DNA from: Lichenostomus cassidix
Lineage: Eukaryota; Chordata; Aves; Passeriformes; Meliphagidae
Length of the DNA stretch: 64,000 bases
Assembly (NCBI GenBank): GCA_008360975.2
Contig: CM039211.1
Span: 21,424,943-21,488,942 of the forward strand
Reading direction: 5' to 3'
Shown here: positions 1-13,200 of the stretch, piece by piece
Layout: each line of letters begins with the position of its first letter
How positions within the stretch are numbered: the stretch's first letter is position 1
Notes under the pieces: model-generated
Told to the model about the DNA's origin: nothing
Databases searched by the model: none
Seen by the model: only the letters and a program-made list of their open reading frames with translations
Translations under genes and position numbers: made by a program

Positions 1-1372
1 CACAAGTGTTGTAAAAGTTAATGGAGGCAATTTCTGATTAGTGACTGCCATCAAAACTTTGGCATAAGAGCTTTCCATTCCCATCCTATGTATCTAATTC
101 TACATGCACTTGAAATTCTACAAGACTTGAAAATGTACCATTCAGGTCATTAAATCTCTCTCTTGTTTTAAGAAGATCTTTGCGATCTTGTTAGACATCA
201 GTCACTTAATTTTCACCATTTTTCAGTGGCAAAATCTCATGGTCATTCTCCCTACTTTTATATATAGATATTAAACATGAAAACTCTCTTTTAATCAACC
301 AAATGTTCCAAATGTAGATAGTTAAATTCTCCTAATTCTGTGCTTGAATAAAAAAAAATCACAATAGCTCTTCAAAATACAAAAGCTCTTGATTACAATT
401 TCAGAGTCTGCTGTCTGCTTTTTTTCTTTAATTCTGGTTCGTTTTTCAATCTTTTTTAAAATAAATATCCTAGTTAGAACTTTTATAATCTTGGCCACTT
501 GTATTTCATCATACTTTTGAAGCACTTTAATGATAAATGATCATTCTACAGTGTTTCACAAAACTGTAAGTTACTAACTGAAAACTTCAACTGGTTCCTC
601 ATACACAATTTCTGATGCCAAAACGAAAATGTTGGCCATGATAAGTAAGGTGTGTAGCTTTAAACAAAATTATAAACTTTAGTTTTAGTAACTGAACCTG
701 ATAATTTGGCTCCCATAAATGGTCTCATAATTTGGGACCAATATGAAAATAATCACATTGAACAAGTTCATTCTCTGATCTGATATTTGACTGCTGTCAT
801 ATCTCTGCAGATGACTAACAGATGCAAGTGCTCATCATCTGGGTGCTTGGAAGATCATTTTGGCCAGAGAATTTTTATGGGAGAAGAAAGATCAGCAGAA
901 TTTTCTGTGAATGCCAGCATTAACTTCATTGTTAATTATTGGAGAAAAAAGAAGGCATGTTGGGAAGGCTGTCTATATTTTGAGTTTTGAGTTTTTCTCC
1001 ATTGTGGCAGAGCTATGTTTCTAAATGAAATTTTACCTACAATACTTCCTGAAGCTCCAAAAAATGTTATGTCTTCCTCTTTCCATGGTGTGATTTTTCT
1101 GTATGCCAATAATAAGTTCATTTATTCAAAAATACAATCCATCATGTAATTTCTTTTGAGGTTTTTCTGTATTTTTGTTAGCATTATTGTGTTTTCAAAA
1201 GAGGTAAAATTACAGCTGCTCTTTCACCTTGAAATAATTCTTTGCCTCTTTGCTGGGATGTGAGGAAGCTATGCTCTTCTGTAAAGCTGTGAAAGCAGAA
1301 AACTGGGGAAAGCCCCTGAAAAAGGACAACTTCCTGACCCTGCCCTATGGACAGCCAGGAATTCCTGCCCAG
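1..1372. other. Unique AT-rich DNA, no gene seen
   Basis: Non-repetitive AT-rich sequence. Open frames here are short (under 85 codons), occur on both strands and overlap each other, as expected by chance. I see no RNA gene or recognised transposable element. It ends at the outer foot of the hairpin at 1373. Confidence 0.6.
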
Positions 1373-1450
1373 TTTCCACCCCTGGTGCAGCTGGTTGGTA
1401 TGTAGCAGCATGGCAATGCTGCTACATACCAACCAGCTGCCAGGTGGAAA
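1373..1450. repeat. Long near-perfect inverted repeat (hairpin)
   Basis: The core arms are 1387-1411 and 1416-1440. They are exact reverse complements over 25 bp, separated by only four bases (GGCA, 1412-1415). The pairing continues outward after small bulges: TG at 1383-1384 with CA at 1441-1442, and TTTCCACC at 1373-1380 with GGTGGAAA at 1443-1450. That gives about 35 base pairs in total. At this base composition a 25-bp perfect arm is not expected by chance. Likely origins are a template-switch inverted duplication or a fold-back element. A transcribed small-RNA precursor is possible, but the four-base loop is tight for a microRNA. No family assignment. Confidence 0.9.
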
Positions 1451-4400
1451 GGTTGGCAGAGGTCAATGGATCGCTGTAAGCAAATGAGACCCAGAAAAAT
1501 CCTGACATGCAGTAGTGCAAGTGAAAATAGACACAAGCAAAATCCAGCAGTACTGCTCACCACAAATAAAACTGGTTATACAAAATGTTTAATTTGGCTA
1601 AGTGTATCTTAATCCATTTCTAATACCACAAATAACATTCTCATAGTCGATTATGGGGACAAACAGTTCTTTAATCAATTTAATAAACATAATCTTATTA
1701 AAGCAACTCTTGAGTCAACTGTAGACCATGTCCTCAATTAACCTGAGTTCTGAAATAACCAGCTGAATGATCAGACATCAAAGAGGCTGCTGAATTCAAA
1801 CATAAGCCTCAGTGTTTGGATGGTGAGAGAAAGGAGAGAAAAAGGATTTTCTGGCAGATGCTGTTTAGCTGGTTTTGATCGGTTTTGAATACAAATAAGC
1901 AACAATATTAGCCACAGCTACCTGCAGGAATAAAATGTATCCTTAAAAAAACACCAAAAACCAACCAATACCAGAACACATGAATTGAAACTACAGCAGA
2001 GCCACCCATGTCTCTTTATCCTCTCTCTTCTATCCCTAAAGCAAGTTGTTTAGTTAATTTGCCCACAGTTGTCTCAAGACACAGATTTTCTCTCAGTGAT
2101 CCTTTTGCAAAGGATGTTATCTCTTTGAACAACAGAACTACTGGTCCTGTTTATTCTCCATTAAAGCCCTGCCCAAGGGGACATTTTTACAGACAGGATA
2201 ACACAGGACAGAAAATAATGCCCTATTATGTTAAATAATTACTCAATCCACAGTGACTTCTTTCAAAGCCTTCCAAAGAAGTTTTCATTTTATTTTGGTT
2301 GCTTTGCAATGTCAGAGGCTTCCTCTGTGCTTAAGACAGGGAATAATGCAAAACTTGTGAAAGTCTACACATCTCTTGCCAGCTGCCCACCTGGCTAATG
2401 TCAGAGGAAACTGCATCCAATAGTATTTGAATGGAGTCTCCAACAGCATTGCAATCCTCCTTTTTTCTTTCTTAAATTGCTTAAAAAGAAAGGAGATTAA
2501 GAACTCCAGTGGAGAAAAAGAATGTGGATTGCCATACAGGTTCTAACTGTCCCACAGTACCTGAGCTGAGAGCAACTCCTTGAGGAGAGCAGAGAGGTCC
2601 CAAGTTATTTATGTTCAAGAACTGCTAGGCATTCTATCAACAAAAGCAGTTAAAAACTTCTTAACAAACTATTTCCGCACTTTCCCATCTTATTCCAAAT
2701 CCTACTCTGAACCACAAGTTTGTGTATTTTTAAAAAATTGTGATGAGTTTTTATCCACACAAATCCCTTACATAGTATAAATGCCTTTAGCTGTAAAGAA
2801 ACTGATGTTCAGACTGTAGTCACAAATAACTAGCTTAAAGGTCTGTTCATACACATTTTAGTTTGCAATTGGTTGCAAAAGAAGTCAGGATCTGCCATTG
2901 TAAGGGGGAGCACACGCAGGCAGCTTCAGCTTCCTGGTCAACCCGTCCTTTATTACACTCTCATAAATGCATAAGGATTTTTCTCATATTAGATCCAAAA
3001 ATATGGTTAGATTTGGAGACAGAAAATCAAGCATAAGCTTAATATTTCTTTATTTCTGCAAGCCAGTTTTACTAAATGCTTAAAAAAAAAAAAAACACCC
3101 AAAAAAACCCCCAGAGACTATTAAAATCATGAAGGGAGCAATAAACATTTTAAACTATGAAGACACGATCATTACCAAGGTTTAAAGAGGAAATCAGGGT
3201 CTAAGTCAGATATTTCTAACAAGAACATCAACAATGTTCATTAACTACCCTTACAGCTTTCTGAATATGGTAATTCACACAAAAAATGGATTTAGTGACA
3301 TGAGTTGCTCATTACTGCTGGTTTGTGTTTAGGTCCATAAAATATCATTGTAAATAAACACACTATCAATAAATTTTAAAAGTAATATTCTAAGGGGTAA
3401 GATGGATGAAGATTCACACTTCATCCATCCAAGTATTATGCATTTTTATCTATGCACAGACACTGCTAAAACAATGCCCCAAGACAGGTGTTCTGTATTC
3501 ATTAATCTTCATGTGGGTTGTGCTCTCTCTTAGATCACCTCATCTTATTTTGTGCCAGAAATTTTAGCTTCCATTCCTCTTTTCTGCACAGCTATTAGAT
3601 TTTTTTACTTACCTTCTCCTTACTGCCTCTTTCTAGGAATTGCTACACTCTATAGAGTGTGTGTGGTTTAACTTAAAATTTTAACTCACTTTAACATTTT
3701 ATCTTAATAACATTTTAACTTAATAACATTAATATAATTTTAAACCAATGTCAAATAGACCATGAAATCTATGTAGGGATTCTAATTCAACTTTTGAAGT
3801 AGGCATAGGCCAGTTGAATTTAAGCACATTCAGACTGTTTCCACAAGCCACTAACAAAAATGTAGAAGTGTTCCCAAAAAAATACACAGAATGCTGTAGG
3901 TTAGCAAAGCAAGTGTCTTGGCCTGCTTCACTTCTTCAGGAGAAGAAATTTCTCAAAAGGAATCATTGCTCCAACGGAGCTCTTGTTCTTCTGATCCTGA
4001 GCTGGCTTCAGGCCAAATATTTAGCAGCAAAATAATGCTTTAATAAATTAACTGATGAGGCAGAGGAAAGGTTTTTGGACAAACAAAGCGAAAGGAAGAT
4101 TGAAAGAAAGCCAATCTGTCCTTCAGTGTAGTAAGAGTCTGGAAGCAGTGGTTAATATTATTGATTTAAATGCAGAACAATTACTATGTTTGAAAGAGCT
4201 AACTATGGCAAGGTTATTAGTCCCTTTGCGACTAAGAAAGATGTATTTTGTCATTGCCTCTAGAAAGATGAAAATTTAAATTCAACTATTATATGGCAAA
4301 TTAATGTGCTATCAAACAAATATTTCCAGTGTTACCATCAGTATTATCTTTAAAATAGAATTTAGAAATGCAATGAAGAATTTTACTGGCTATTTGAAAA

Positions 4401-5284
4401 GTCTTCTTTGCATGACTGGCGTAAATTAAGCCAAAGACAAGAGTATTTTCTACAGAAAATATACTCTTTTTTCCAGAGGAAAATGCAACCTTTTTCAGCT
4501 TTCAGTGTTAGTTTCCTCCAGTTTGCAATACCTATCTTGTTTCACACATACACTTCCTATAAGTGTATTTTGTTTTGCTGGATAAAGGAGCAATACAGTC
4601 TAGATATGCATATAGAAACTATGATTTTCTTTTTTCTGGTTCTTCCATGTTGTATGAACATTTTTGTTTGACTCTGCATTTTTCGTTTTGGCTTTGCAAC
4701 ATTGCCATTCCCACAATGAACAACTCATTAACAGAAAATATGTTTCTACATGAACTAACTTCTCTTGTCCTTGTCCCTCTCTCAAGAGAAAACACTTAAG
4801 CACTGTGCTTCATCTTCTCATTCCCTCTGTTACTTTCTCTCTTGCTGTCTTCTGTTTGATATGGTCTTTCTCAAATTGCCATCTTTTGCTCTATTACTTC
4901 ATTGAAGCTCTACCATCCTTGACTCAAATACCCATATTTCTTTCCTTTCAGCTTTCAGTTTCTGACTCAGATGCTGTTCAGTTTTGTCCTTTAACTCTGG
5001 TCATGACTGAGTTCTGTAAATAATAATGCCCACACTGGTTTCACTAAAAATGTTTAAAACATCTAGACAAGTTAAACAGAGCCATGTATACTGATCATAG
5101 CACAAGGTTTGGATGCCCACAGCCACAAAGGTCAAGATGAAACCCAGTTAGGTAGAAGTAATTTTCAAAACAGCAGTATCCAGCTCTCACAAATCTGTGT
5201 GGCTCTGGAGTGATATGGGTTATCCCAGACATGAATCACTAGAGGGGATTAATTTATACACCTCCCAGAAGTAGTCAAGAACAA
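1451..5284. other. Unique AT-rich DNA, no gene seen
   Basis: No recognised repeat or gene. It contains an A14 run followed by short A/C tracts (3082-3112) and local direct repeats of a CTTAATAACATT-like unit near 3710-3735. Open frames such as those at 3814-4279 and 4408-5023 are T-rich, short and lack splice or domain support. Confidence 0.55.
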
Positions 5285-5356
5285 AACATTTCCAGAGAAA
5301 GACATCTCTGTTCATCCTAAAACACTTCCAGAGAAAGACATCTCTCTTCATCCTAT
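5285..5356. repeat. 36-bp tandem duplication
   Basis: Two adjacent copies, 5285-5320 and 5321-5356, share the core TTCCAGAGAAAGACATCTCT. They differ at about three positions, so the duplication is fairly recent. No coding context. It is probably a simple replication-slippage product. Confidence 0.85.
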
Positions 5357-6267
5357 GTTTGAAATATTTAATCAGAAGGTACTTATTTCTTCCACAGCAA
5401 TTACATGAATTCATGGCCTACAAATGCTTACTGAAAGGAAAAGCTGTAAGGAAAATCAAGGCAATAATTTCGTCATTTATACAAAGATTACTTAGTTTTT
5501 TACAAAGGTTGCTTAGTTTTAAACATAGACAGGGCTGTCACAGGGCTCAAATTATGCCTTTTTTAAAAAAAGCATACCCTATTAACAGCATAATACCATA
5601 TGATACAGAAAAAATGTAATCTTTTAATGCCTGAAAAAATCATAGAAAAAGCAAAATTTGATTTAAAATTTAAAAAGTTATGTACACTTTGCATACATAA
5701 AATATGTGTAAAATATGTATGTTTTAAGAATTACCTGTATGTACTATCTATTTCAACTATGCAAGGTTGAAAGTAACATTTAATACAATACAGTTTAATG
5801 TAGCCATTTTCAGTGACACCCAGTTGGGCTAGTGATATGCAAACAAGGAGATTATTCTCGCTTCAAAGAACTGATGTTTAACCTTGTTTAAACAGAGATA
5901 TGCTGCTGTAAAAAACAAAAATACTGTACCATTTGATTTTGCAAAAATAAAGCAAGAAGCCAAATCAAGTAACAGTCATTAGAGACAGATGTCATTGTAC
6001 TGGGAAAAGCTTTTCCTCCCTACTGAGTTCCAGCAATTCAAGTGTTATGGCTAAAAACAAGCACCAAAACAATCACCAGCCTCAAAGTCTGAGAAAAACC
6101 TTCAAGGCCTTAGACCAAATGAGATATTTAAAACACACTTCTGGGCTAATGATTTTAATAGACATATTCGGAGGGGAAGGTGAGGAAGACGTTTCAAACA
6201 TGAATATATTACATGAAAAACTGAGTACTGTATGAATTAAAGAGGGTTAGGAAGACAGATAACACTT
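5357..6267. other. Unique AT-rich DNA with a small direct repeat
   Basis: Contains two imperfect copies of a 21-bp unit starting ACAAAG and ending in a T run (about 5479-5521). Otherwise unique AT-rich DNA without a supported gene. Confidence 0.5.
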
Positions 6268-7259
6268 CATGGCATCTTCATCTATTTCCAAAAATGCACT
6301 GCAAGATTCTGTCATAGACAAAGGGATCAAGTGCACCCTTAGCAAATTTGCAGGTGACACAAAGCTGAGTGGTCCTGTTGACACTCCTGAGTGATAGGAT
6401 GCCATCCAGAGGAACCTGGAAAAGCTGGAACAGTTAACCCATGGGAATCTCATGTGGTTTAACAAAGCCAAGTGCATGGTGCTGCACCTGGGTTAGGGCA
6501 GCTTCCAGAATCAATCCAGGCTGGTGGATGAAGGTATTGAGAACAGCCCTGCTGGAAGGACTTGGGGTGCTGGTGGATGAGAGGCTGGACATGACCCAGC
6601 CATGTGTGCTGGCAGCCCAGAAAGCAAAACATGTCCTGGGCTTCATGCAAAGCAGTGTGGGCTGCAGGGGAGGGAGGGGATTCTGCCCCTCTGCTCTGCT
6701 CTGCTCTGCTCTGCTCTGGTGAGAGCCCACCTGGAAGGGGTCAGCTGCATCCAGCTCTGGGGTTCTCAGCAGAGCAAGGACAGGGACCTGTTGGAGCAAG
6801 TCCAGTAGAGGGCCACAAAGACGATAAGAGGGTTGGAGCATCTCTCCTCTGAGGAAAGGCTGAGAGAATTGGGATTGTTCAACCTGGAGCAGAGAAAGCT
6901 TCAGGGTAACCTAACTAAGGCCTTTCAATACCTGAAGGGAATTTGCAGGAATGATGAGTCAAGGCTATTTACAAGAGCATGTAATGAAAGGATAAGGGGG
7001 AATGAGTTCAAATTGAAAGAGAGTAGTTTTAGATGAGATATTAGAAAAAACTTCTCTACTGTGAGGGTGGTGAGGCACTGCACAGGTTGCCCAGTGAAGC
7101 TGTGGGTGCCCCTTGCTGGAAGTGTTCAAAAACTGTCAGGATGTGGCTCTGAGCAACCTGGTCTGGTGGGAAGCATCCCTGCCCATGGCAGAGGGGTTGG
7201 AACTAGATGATCTTCAAGGTCCCCTTCCAAAGCAAACCATTCTATGATTCTGTGACTCT
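6268..7259 (+). mobile_element. CR1 LINE, 5'-truncated 3' end (about 1 kb), dead
   Basis: The sequence follows the known CR1 layout in sense orientation: the end of the reverse-transcriptase ORF2, the 3' UTR and the terminal ATTCTATGATTCTGTGA-type tail (about 7232-7256). Near the start, codons 6344-6367 read K-F-A-G-D-T-K-L. In active CR1 polymerases this is the F-A-D-D box that binds catalytic metal, so the first aspartate is replaced by glycine here (codon 6353-6355). The frame is further broken by stops and indels, for example the TAG in CTGGGTTAGGGC at 6489-6500. CR1 elements are autonomous non-LTR retrotransposons of birds and reptiles, and 5' truncation is the norm. The left boundary is approximate because the first 60 bases match poorly. 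Confidence 0.93.
6689..6718 (+). repeat. (CTCTG)n microsatellite inside CR1
   Basis: About six copies of CTCTG lie where CR1 normally has a short CTCTACTCTGCTCTGGTGAG-like stretch just before GGTGAGAGCCCACCTGG. The tract therefore probably grew from sequence native to the element. Confidence 0.85.
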
Positions 7260-10200
7260 ACAATAATATTGTTGAAGAAGAAAAAAAAAATAGAAGAAGG
7301 GAAGAAGAAAATTACACATGCCATTTCACAACCAGAACACAAATAACTGAATTTTTTGCCCATTCCACGTGGTTATGCAGTATTAGTAAAAGCATTTCAT
7401 TTGCAAATATTACTGTAAACACACATGGTCAATTTCATATTCCTTCCAAACTGTATACTTAAAATATGTTAATGGCAGTGCAACACAAATCCTTTAGTAG
7501 ATGCTTTATGGTTAAATAATGAAACAGTATTTATTATGTTGTTTGTTTATGAAAGCATTTCATGTTTTCATGCCAAAGCTCCCACAATCAATTTGGACCT
7601 GCTAAATATTCCCTGTTTCTCAAAAGCAGCTCACCACCTAGAGTCCCCATAAAAGGTAGTCTAAACTGACACATAAATTCAGAATAAATTTCTACTGTAC
7701 CCAGCATGCCAATACCTATTTCTTTTTGCTGCATTTTTCAAAAACCTGCTAATCTATTTTCAGCCATTTGTGTTGAGAATATAGCATGTATGAAAGTTTT
7801 CAATTCTGCTTGGATTTAAGTTACTGGTCTCAGCTTACATCATCCAGTGAAACCTTTGTAAATCAAAAACCCTTTGTAGATCAGAACCTAAATTTACCAT
7901 AAGGCCTCTCTTAACAAGAAATAGTTTGACTATATGCCTACAATAGTGTGTCAAAAATGGAGTACAACTATAAAAATTTTTTGCTCTCCAGACAACTGGA
8001 ATACAATCATTGACTTCACCAGATCAAACAGAGATCCTCAGACGTAAAAGTCACTCAGTCATGTGATTCTCTGCCTTTCAAATAAGACATAAATGAAAGT
8101 ACAAGTTAAACAAGTTAGGTCATGCATGAATTAAGTGGGAAAATTCACTGTGAAAAATGGGTCCCCAGATCAGGGCTCTTAACATCTCATCTCTTAGAGA
8201 TGAATTCTGAATAAGAATAATAATTTAGCCACTTAGACAAGAAGCTATCTGTAAGTCTTTATAACAATGACAGGCTTGTTTGTTATTTAGTACCTATTAG
8301 AGGTGTATTTCAAGTTTTGTTAGAAAAAAAAATTAGATCGATTAGGTTTTCTCTCTACCTACACAGGAGAGGAAGCTTTTTGATACATTTTAGCTCTATA
8401 AAATTTCAAAATCTGTCCCAAGATGCCTTTTTCCCAGTCTTGTATTTTGCACAAAGACTGAACATGGTCATTTTTGGTAAGCATGGACATTAGAGTAGTA
8501 CTCTTGCCCTGATAAGAGTTACATTAAGAAAACATTTGAGGGAATGGAGATGACTCCACTCACTGTGCTGAGCAGCTCTGTTGGAGCGGTAAAAGCCATC
8601 CCTTGCATAAATTCTGTGCATTGGCACTGGACTGAAGCACTTTCATAGCAGATATCGAACTCTTTCCTTCAAACCAGCATCCAGATAAGGTGAGTTTTGA
8701 GAGCTACAAACTGAACCCTAGATGTTCGGCTATTTTAAGGGTGACAAATTTTTCTTTACCTCAAATTACACCAAGAAACAGTGTTGTTGCAAGTGACAGA
8801 AAGTAGCTAAACTTAAAGAGCAAACCCTGTATTTCACAGCTCAGTCCAACTTCTACTTACCAGCTTAATCATATTTACTTTGTGCAAGCTCACTGGCATG
8901 GAAATAGCAGCATACCTGCTCTGCAGATTAACAGCTCAGAGATCACCTTCAATGGTGGCTGCAGCTAAAGAGTTAATTGTGTGTGGATGTCAATCATCAT
9001 CAGTCAGTCAATCATGCAACTAATTCCTTCAGGGGTCACAGTTGCAACAAGGACAGCAGTTGACAGGAGAGCTGACAGACTGAGAATCCTACCACCTAGG
9101 TAACAGTTTATGCATACCAAGTCACTCATTACACAAACAGATGGCATAGTCCATTCAGCACAGGGTAAGCCCTTGGGCATTTTTGACATTTTAACCAAAA
9201 CAATGCTTTGAAGAACAGGGTGAAAAAAAATGTCTCCATTTCTGTACTGCCATTGCATTCAATTTACTACAACAAACTGCTTTTGTCTTCCTACCTCTGT
9301 TCCCTCCCTCCACCACAGGTGCCTTTTGCTGGCAAGAAATGAGAAAAAAATGAATGCAATTGAGATTTTTAAAAATGTTATTAATTTAATTGACATACGA
9401 ATTTATGCAGGGATACATGCAAGTGGCCTGTATTGTGTCACATCTTTGGAAGAGATAAATATTTTTGCACAGCTTTAACACATTTTTAATGCTTTGAAGA
9501 CAATTCCTGTGTAGGCAGACTACCACCTGCTTTCATAAGAATGATAATTTCTACTTAATACTATGTCTTATTATAAACAGAGCCTAAAATTCATAGTAGA
9601 GCCAGATAGCTCCAAATATTTTTGTTTACATCCCAAGAGAAAAAAAAACCAAAGTGAGAAATAATTGGAAAGGAGTATTAACTACAGAAACATTGAAAAC
9701 TCACTAGCAACATACCTTTGAAGACCCTAGTGCAAAGGCAAGAAGTCCATAGGATGGTGAGAAATAAATGCACTTGTGTATATTTAGGAACTCATCGACA
9801 GAAGGTGGATAGCCTGGATCACTGAATTAAATGATTTTCTTCCCTGCTAACTCAAAGCCTCCAGTATACAACCTAGGGGAACTCAATATTTAGAGTGCAA
9901 TATCACAAGACAGTTTCCAGCAGTCCAGGAATTCTCTTCAACAGCAGACATGGTATCCAAACCAGCAAATTAAAGCTTTGCAGGAAAGGGGAAGGACACC
10001 ACCACCCTAAGCCTTGCTGTACCCATGCTGTTCTAGGAAAGGTAGTATATGCCTGACAAACCAGCCATCCATGAATACCCAGTAGGCCCTAGAAATTTCA
10101 GGCAGCTTTGAATCTATCAATTTTTCTAAACCTGAGTATAGAAGGAAGCCAGATTTGTTGGTTGGTTTTGGGCTTTCTTCTGTTGAGTGAAAGCTGCTGC

Positions 10201-13200
10201 GCAATGAAAACTTTGCTGTATCTCAGGTGCTTCAGGGAAAAGTGTAAACATCTCCAGGAGTCAAAACCAGGAGTCTTTAGAGAAAGAGAAGTTTTACACT
10301 ACTTCTGTAGCTGACCTTAGAAGCTCCAAAACAAGAAAAGAGCATGAAGATGGTGCCACAAAAATGTAATCAACAAGAATAGATTAAGTTCCTTTTTTTT
10401 TTCCACCATTAGCTTGATATCAGGACAATTTCAAAGCACTTTTTTTGGCTGCAGAGACAGTGATTTCACAAATAGCTCAAATCATTCATTAGCTTTTTAT
10501 TGTGCCACTACTGAAGAAAAATACTTCAAATTGACTTGGATTGCTTCTCATATTTTCAGCACATCCATCAGATTAATTATAGCTATGGTTTTTTTAATGT
10601 TCTTTTTTCCTGCTATACCAGCTAGAGATAGAATGCCATATTGCATTCATAGACTTTGTGCCTTCAGAGAGTTATATACAGATTTTACACCAGTTCCAGC
10701 CAACAGGACTGCAATGTAGTGTGAGTTAAAGGCAGTTGTATGACTCAGTTTTTTGCTTAGTTCTCTGACATTATAATCCACTCACCTTAAAATGAGGCTT
10801 TTATAGCAGTCTGCAAGTCAAGGACTGGCCTTCAAAATGTTACAGTTTCTATAAAGTTTATGTATATGATTCAGATAAGGAGTTAATAAATGCCTAATCA
10901 AGTCATATAAGCAGGTGGCTTATATATACATGCGACAAGCATAATATCCCAATAGCATGATACCAGCAGTGATTCATACCTGGAATAGCGATATTGAAGG
11001 TTTATGTTCAGAAAGATTTAAAGTCTTTACTCTAATTGTTTGAACTTGAAGATTACAAAGAAACTCTGAAGAAAACAGGAAAAAAAATCGACTAAAATTC
11101 CAAAATGAAATAATGTATCACAGATTAAATGCAAATTATGAGCCAAATAATTTGTTGTTACCAAAAGTGAAAATGACAACACATTGAACCATGGTATCAA
11201 TATTCATCAGCCAGCTTTTATATACACTAAATTGTATGCAGAGCATGCAAATTTTCTTCTGGAAATTCAGCCAAGACAATCCTCTACAAAAAGAATTTTT
11301 TTGATTGTTAGAAATTACTTGTTTCCTCTTGTGTAATTTTGGTCTGATTTGGATGCAAAACAAATGAACCAGAAAGTCTCTGAACCCTTCAGCTGTTAAA
11401 TCAAATAGATGATCTCATCAGATCCACTACCTGTACCCACAAAAAATTGAAGAGAAGTTTGAATTTACAGATCGTCTGCTGAAGGCTTCCATGGACAATT
11501 TCATCAGCATATTGCCTCAGACAAGGAACACAATATTTCTCAGGGTTTTTTTTGCCACAGGGTGGACCCTCCAAGTCATTCCCCCAGAGCAGTGATGTGA
11601 CAACATATAAATGAAAAGCAGTATCCCTTCAGCTACTCAAAACAATAACAACAAAAAGTCTTCTAAGATTTCAGCACTCAAAATAGAGAAATATAATTGG
11701 GACAATTGCTATGTATTTCAAGAGAAAGATCAAATCTCCAAATACAGATGCTTTCCATTAGTTTCAGTCCTGCCTCCTTGAAGCATAATTGGCCAATCTT
11801 ATCTCCAAAACAGCATTAAGAGCTTCTGATAGACCTTTATGCAATACTGTTTTGCCTTTCCAAAAATATTCCAAAGAGAATCCCCTCCCTAAAGAAATGT
11901 TCTGAGAAATTATCTAAGCATGTCCCTAACTTAAGACACCCCTTATTGATTTTTCCAGGTAGAGTTCTTACTTGGCTCACAGCTGCATTGGTGTTGCATC
12001 CACCTTTAAAAAGGTGGAAAAGTGGGTTTTTGCTGATATATCATATCTTTAATAAACTTTAAAAAGCATGGGGTTTTTTTCCTATGCAGCCTTTCACATT
12101 AAGTTTTGAATTAATTTCTACTGCCTTCCCCATTATTCACTTCTAATGCAGCTTTTTCCTGCTGGGGTCTCCAGGGTAGAGCCTCCTGGAGGGAGGCATA
12201 AGGAGATGTATGTGGGGTGTGTATATGTTTGCTTACTGCATGCTTACCTTTGCCAAGGCACATTAGTGTGAGGATAGATGTGGCTCTAGATGCACCTTGA
12301 CATGTTTGCTGTATATTTTGTGTGCCATGATTATAAAACATGAATGCTCAAATATCCATCAACAACAACAGTAGCAATTGTCAGGTAGGTAAACTAAGTG
12401 TCTCTGCTGAAAACATCAGCTAGTAGTAAACAAAAAGAGCCATGCAATCACTCATTTCTCTATTTGATTTGTTTTGAAATAAGAATAAATTCCTCCTTAA
12501 GAGGTAAAAGTCAGTAGTATAGAAGTTATTTGAGAAAATATTAGAGGAAAGACTTCTCCCATTACCTAGTTCATAGTGAATATTCTCTAGTCTTTGGAAG
12601 CCTGTGCATTGAAGATGGCAGGTTAGACCAAGACATATTCTAAAGTTCTGCCTCTGAGTTGCTTTAGTTCAGAACTGAAGAAGTTATACAAGTGAAAACC
12701 TTTTAAAAAAGGAGAAAAAGTTTTTCTTTAAACCTTTCAATATGTAACATTTATTCATATGAAATGTTTAATTAAACAGCATCTTGCTCTCTTTGAAGTT
12801 TGCAAAATGACTTCACATTTACAAATTTTAAAATTCGAGAAGGGAATGAAGGAAGGAATAGAAAAAAAGCTATTCAGTGATATCTGTACTAAATTCACAC
12901 CCAACACTAAACATAAAAAGTGAAAGCAGTTTAACCAGTACAAAAAAAGAAGTGCAGTTGGAACCTAAAAGAAGCTTTCATAATTACAAGAATGATATTT
13001 ACTTTTCAGAATGGGATAAAAAAAAGGAAAGAAAAAAGAGAATAGAAAAAACAACTTCTGCTGGATTCATTTTGATATACTAACCTTGCCAATAAAAATG
13101 TTTAAACCTCAGTTACAACTCCCTGGGGAATAGCAGCTATTATCCCCCATTGAGTTGGTGCTTACCATACAGAGTCTGAACAATTCATACAGAAAAATAA

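Noticed and set aside
1373..1450. Calling the 1.4-kb hairpin a microRNA gene
   Set aside because: The loop is only four bases and there is no expression evidence. The mature sequence would not match any family I can name with confidence.
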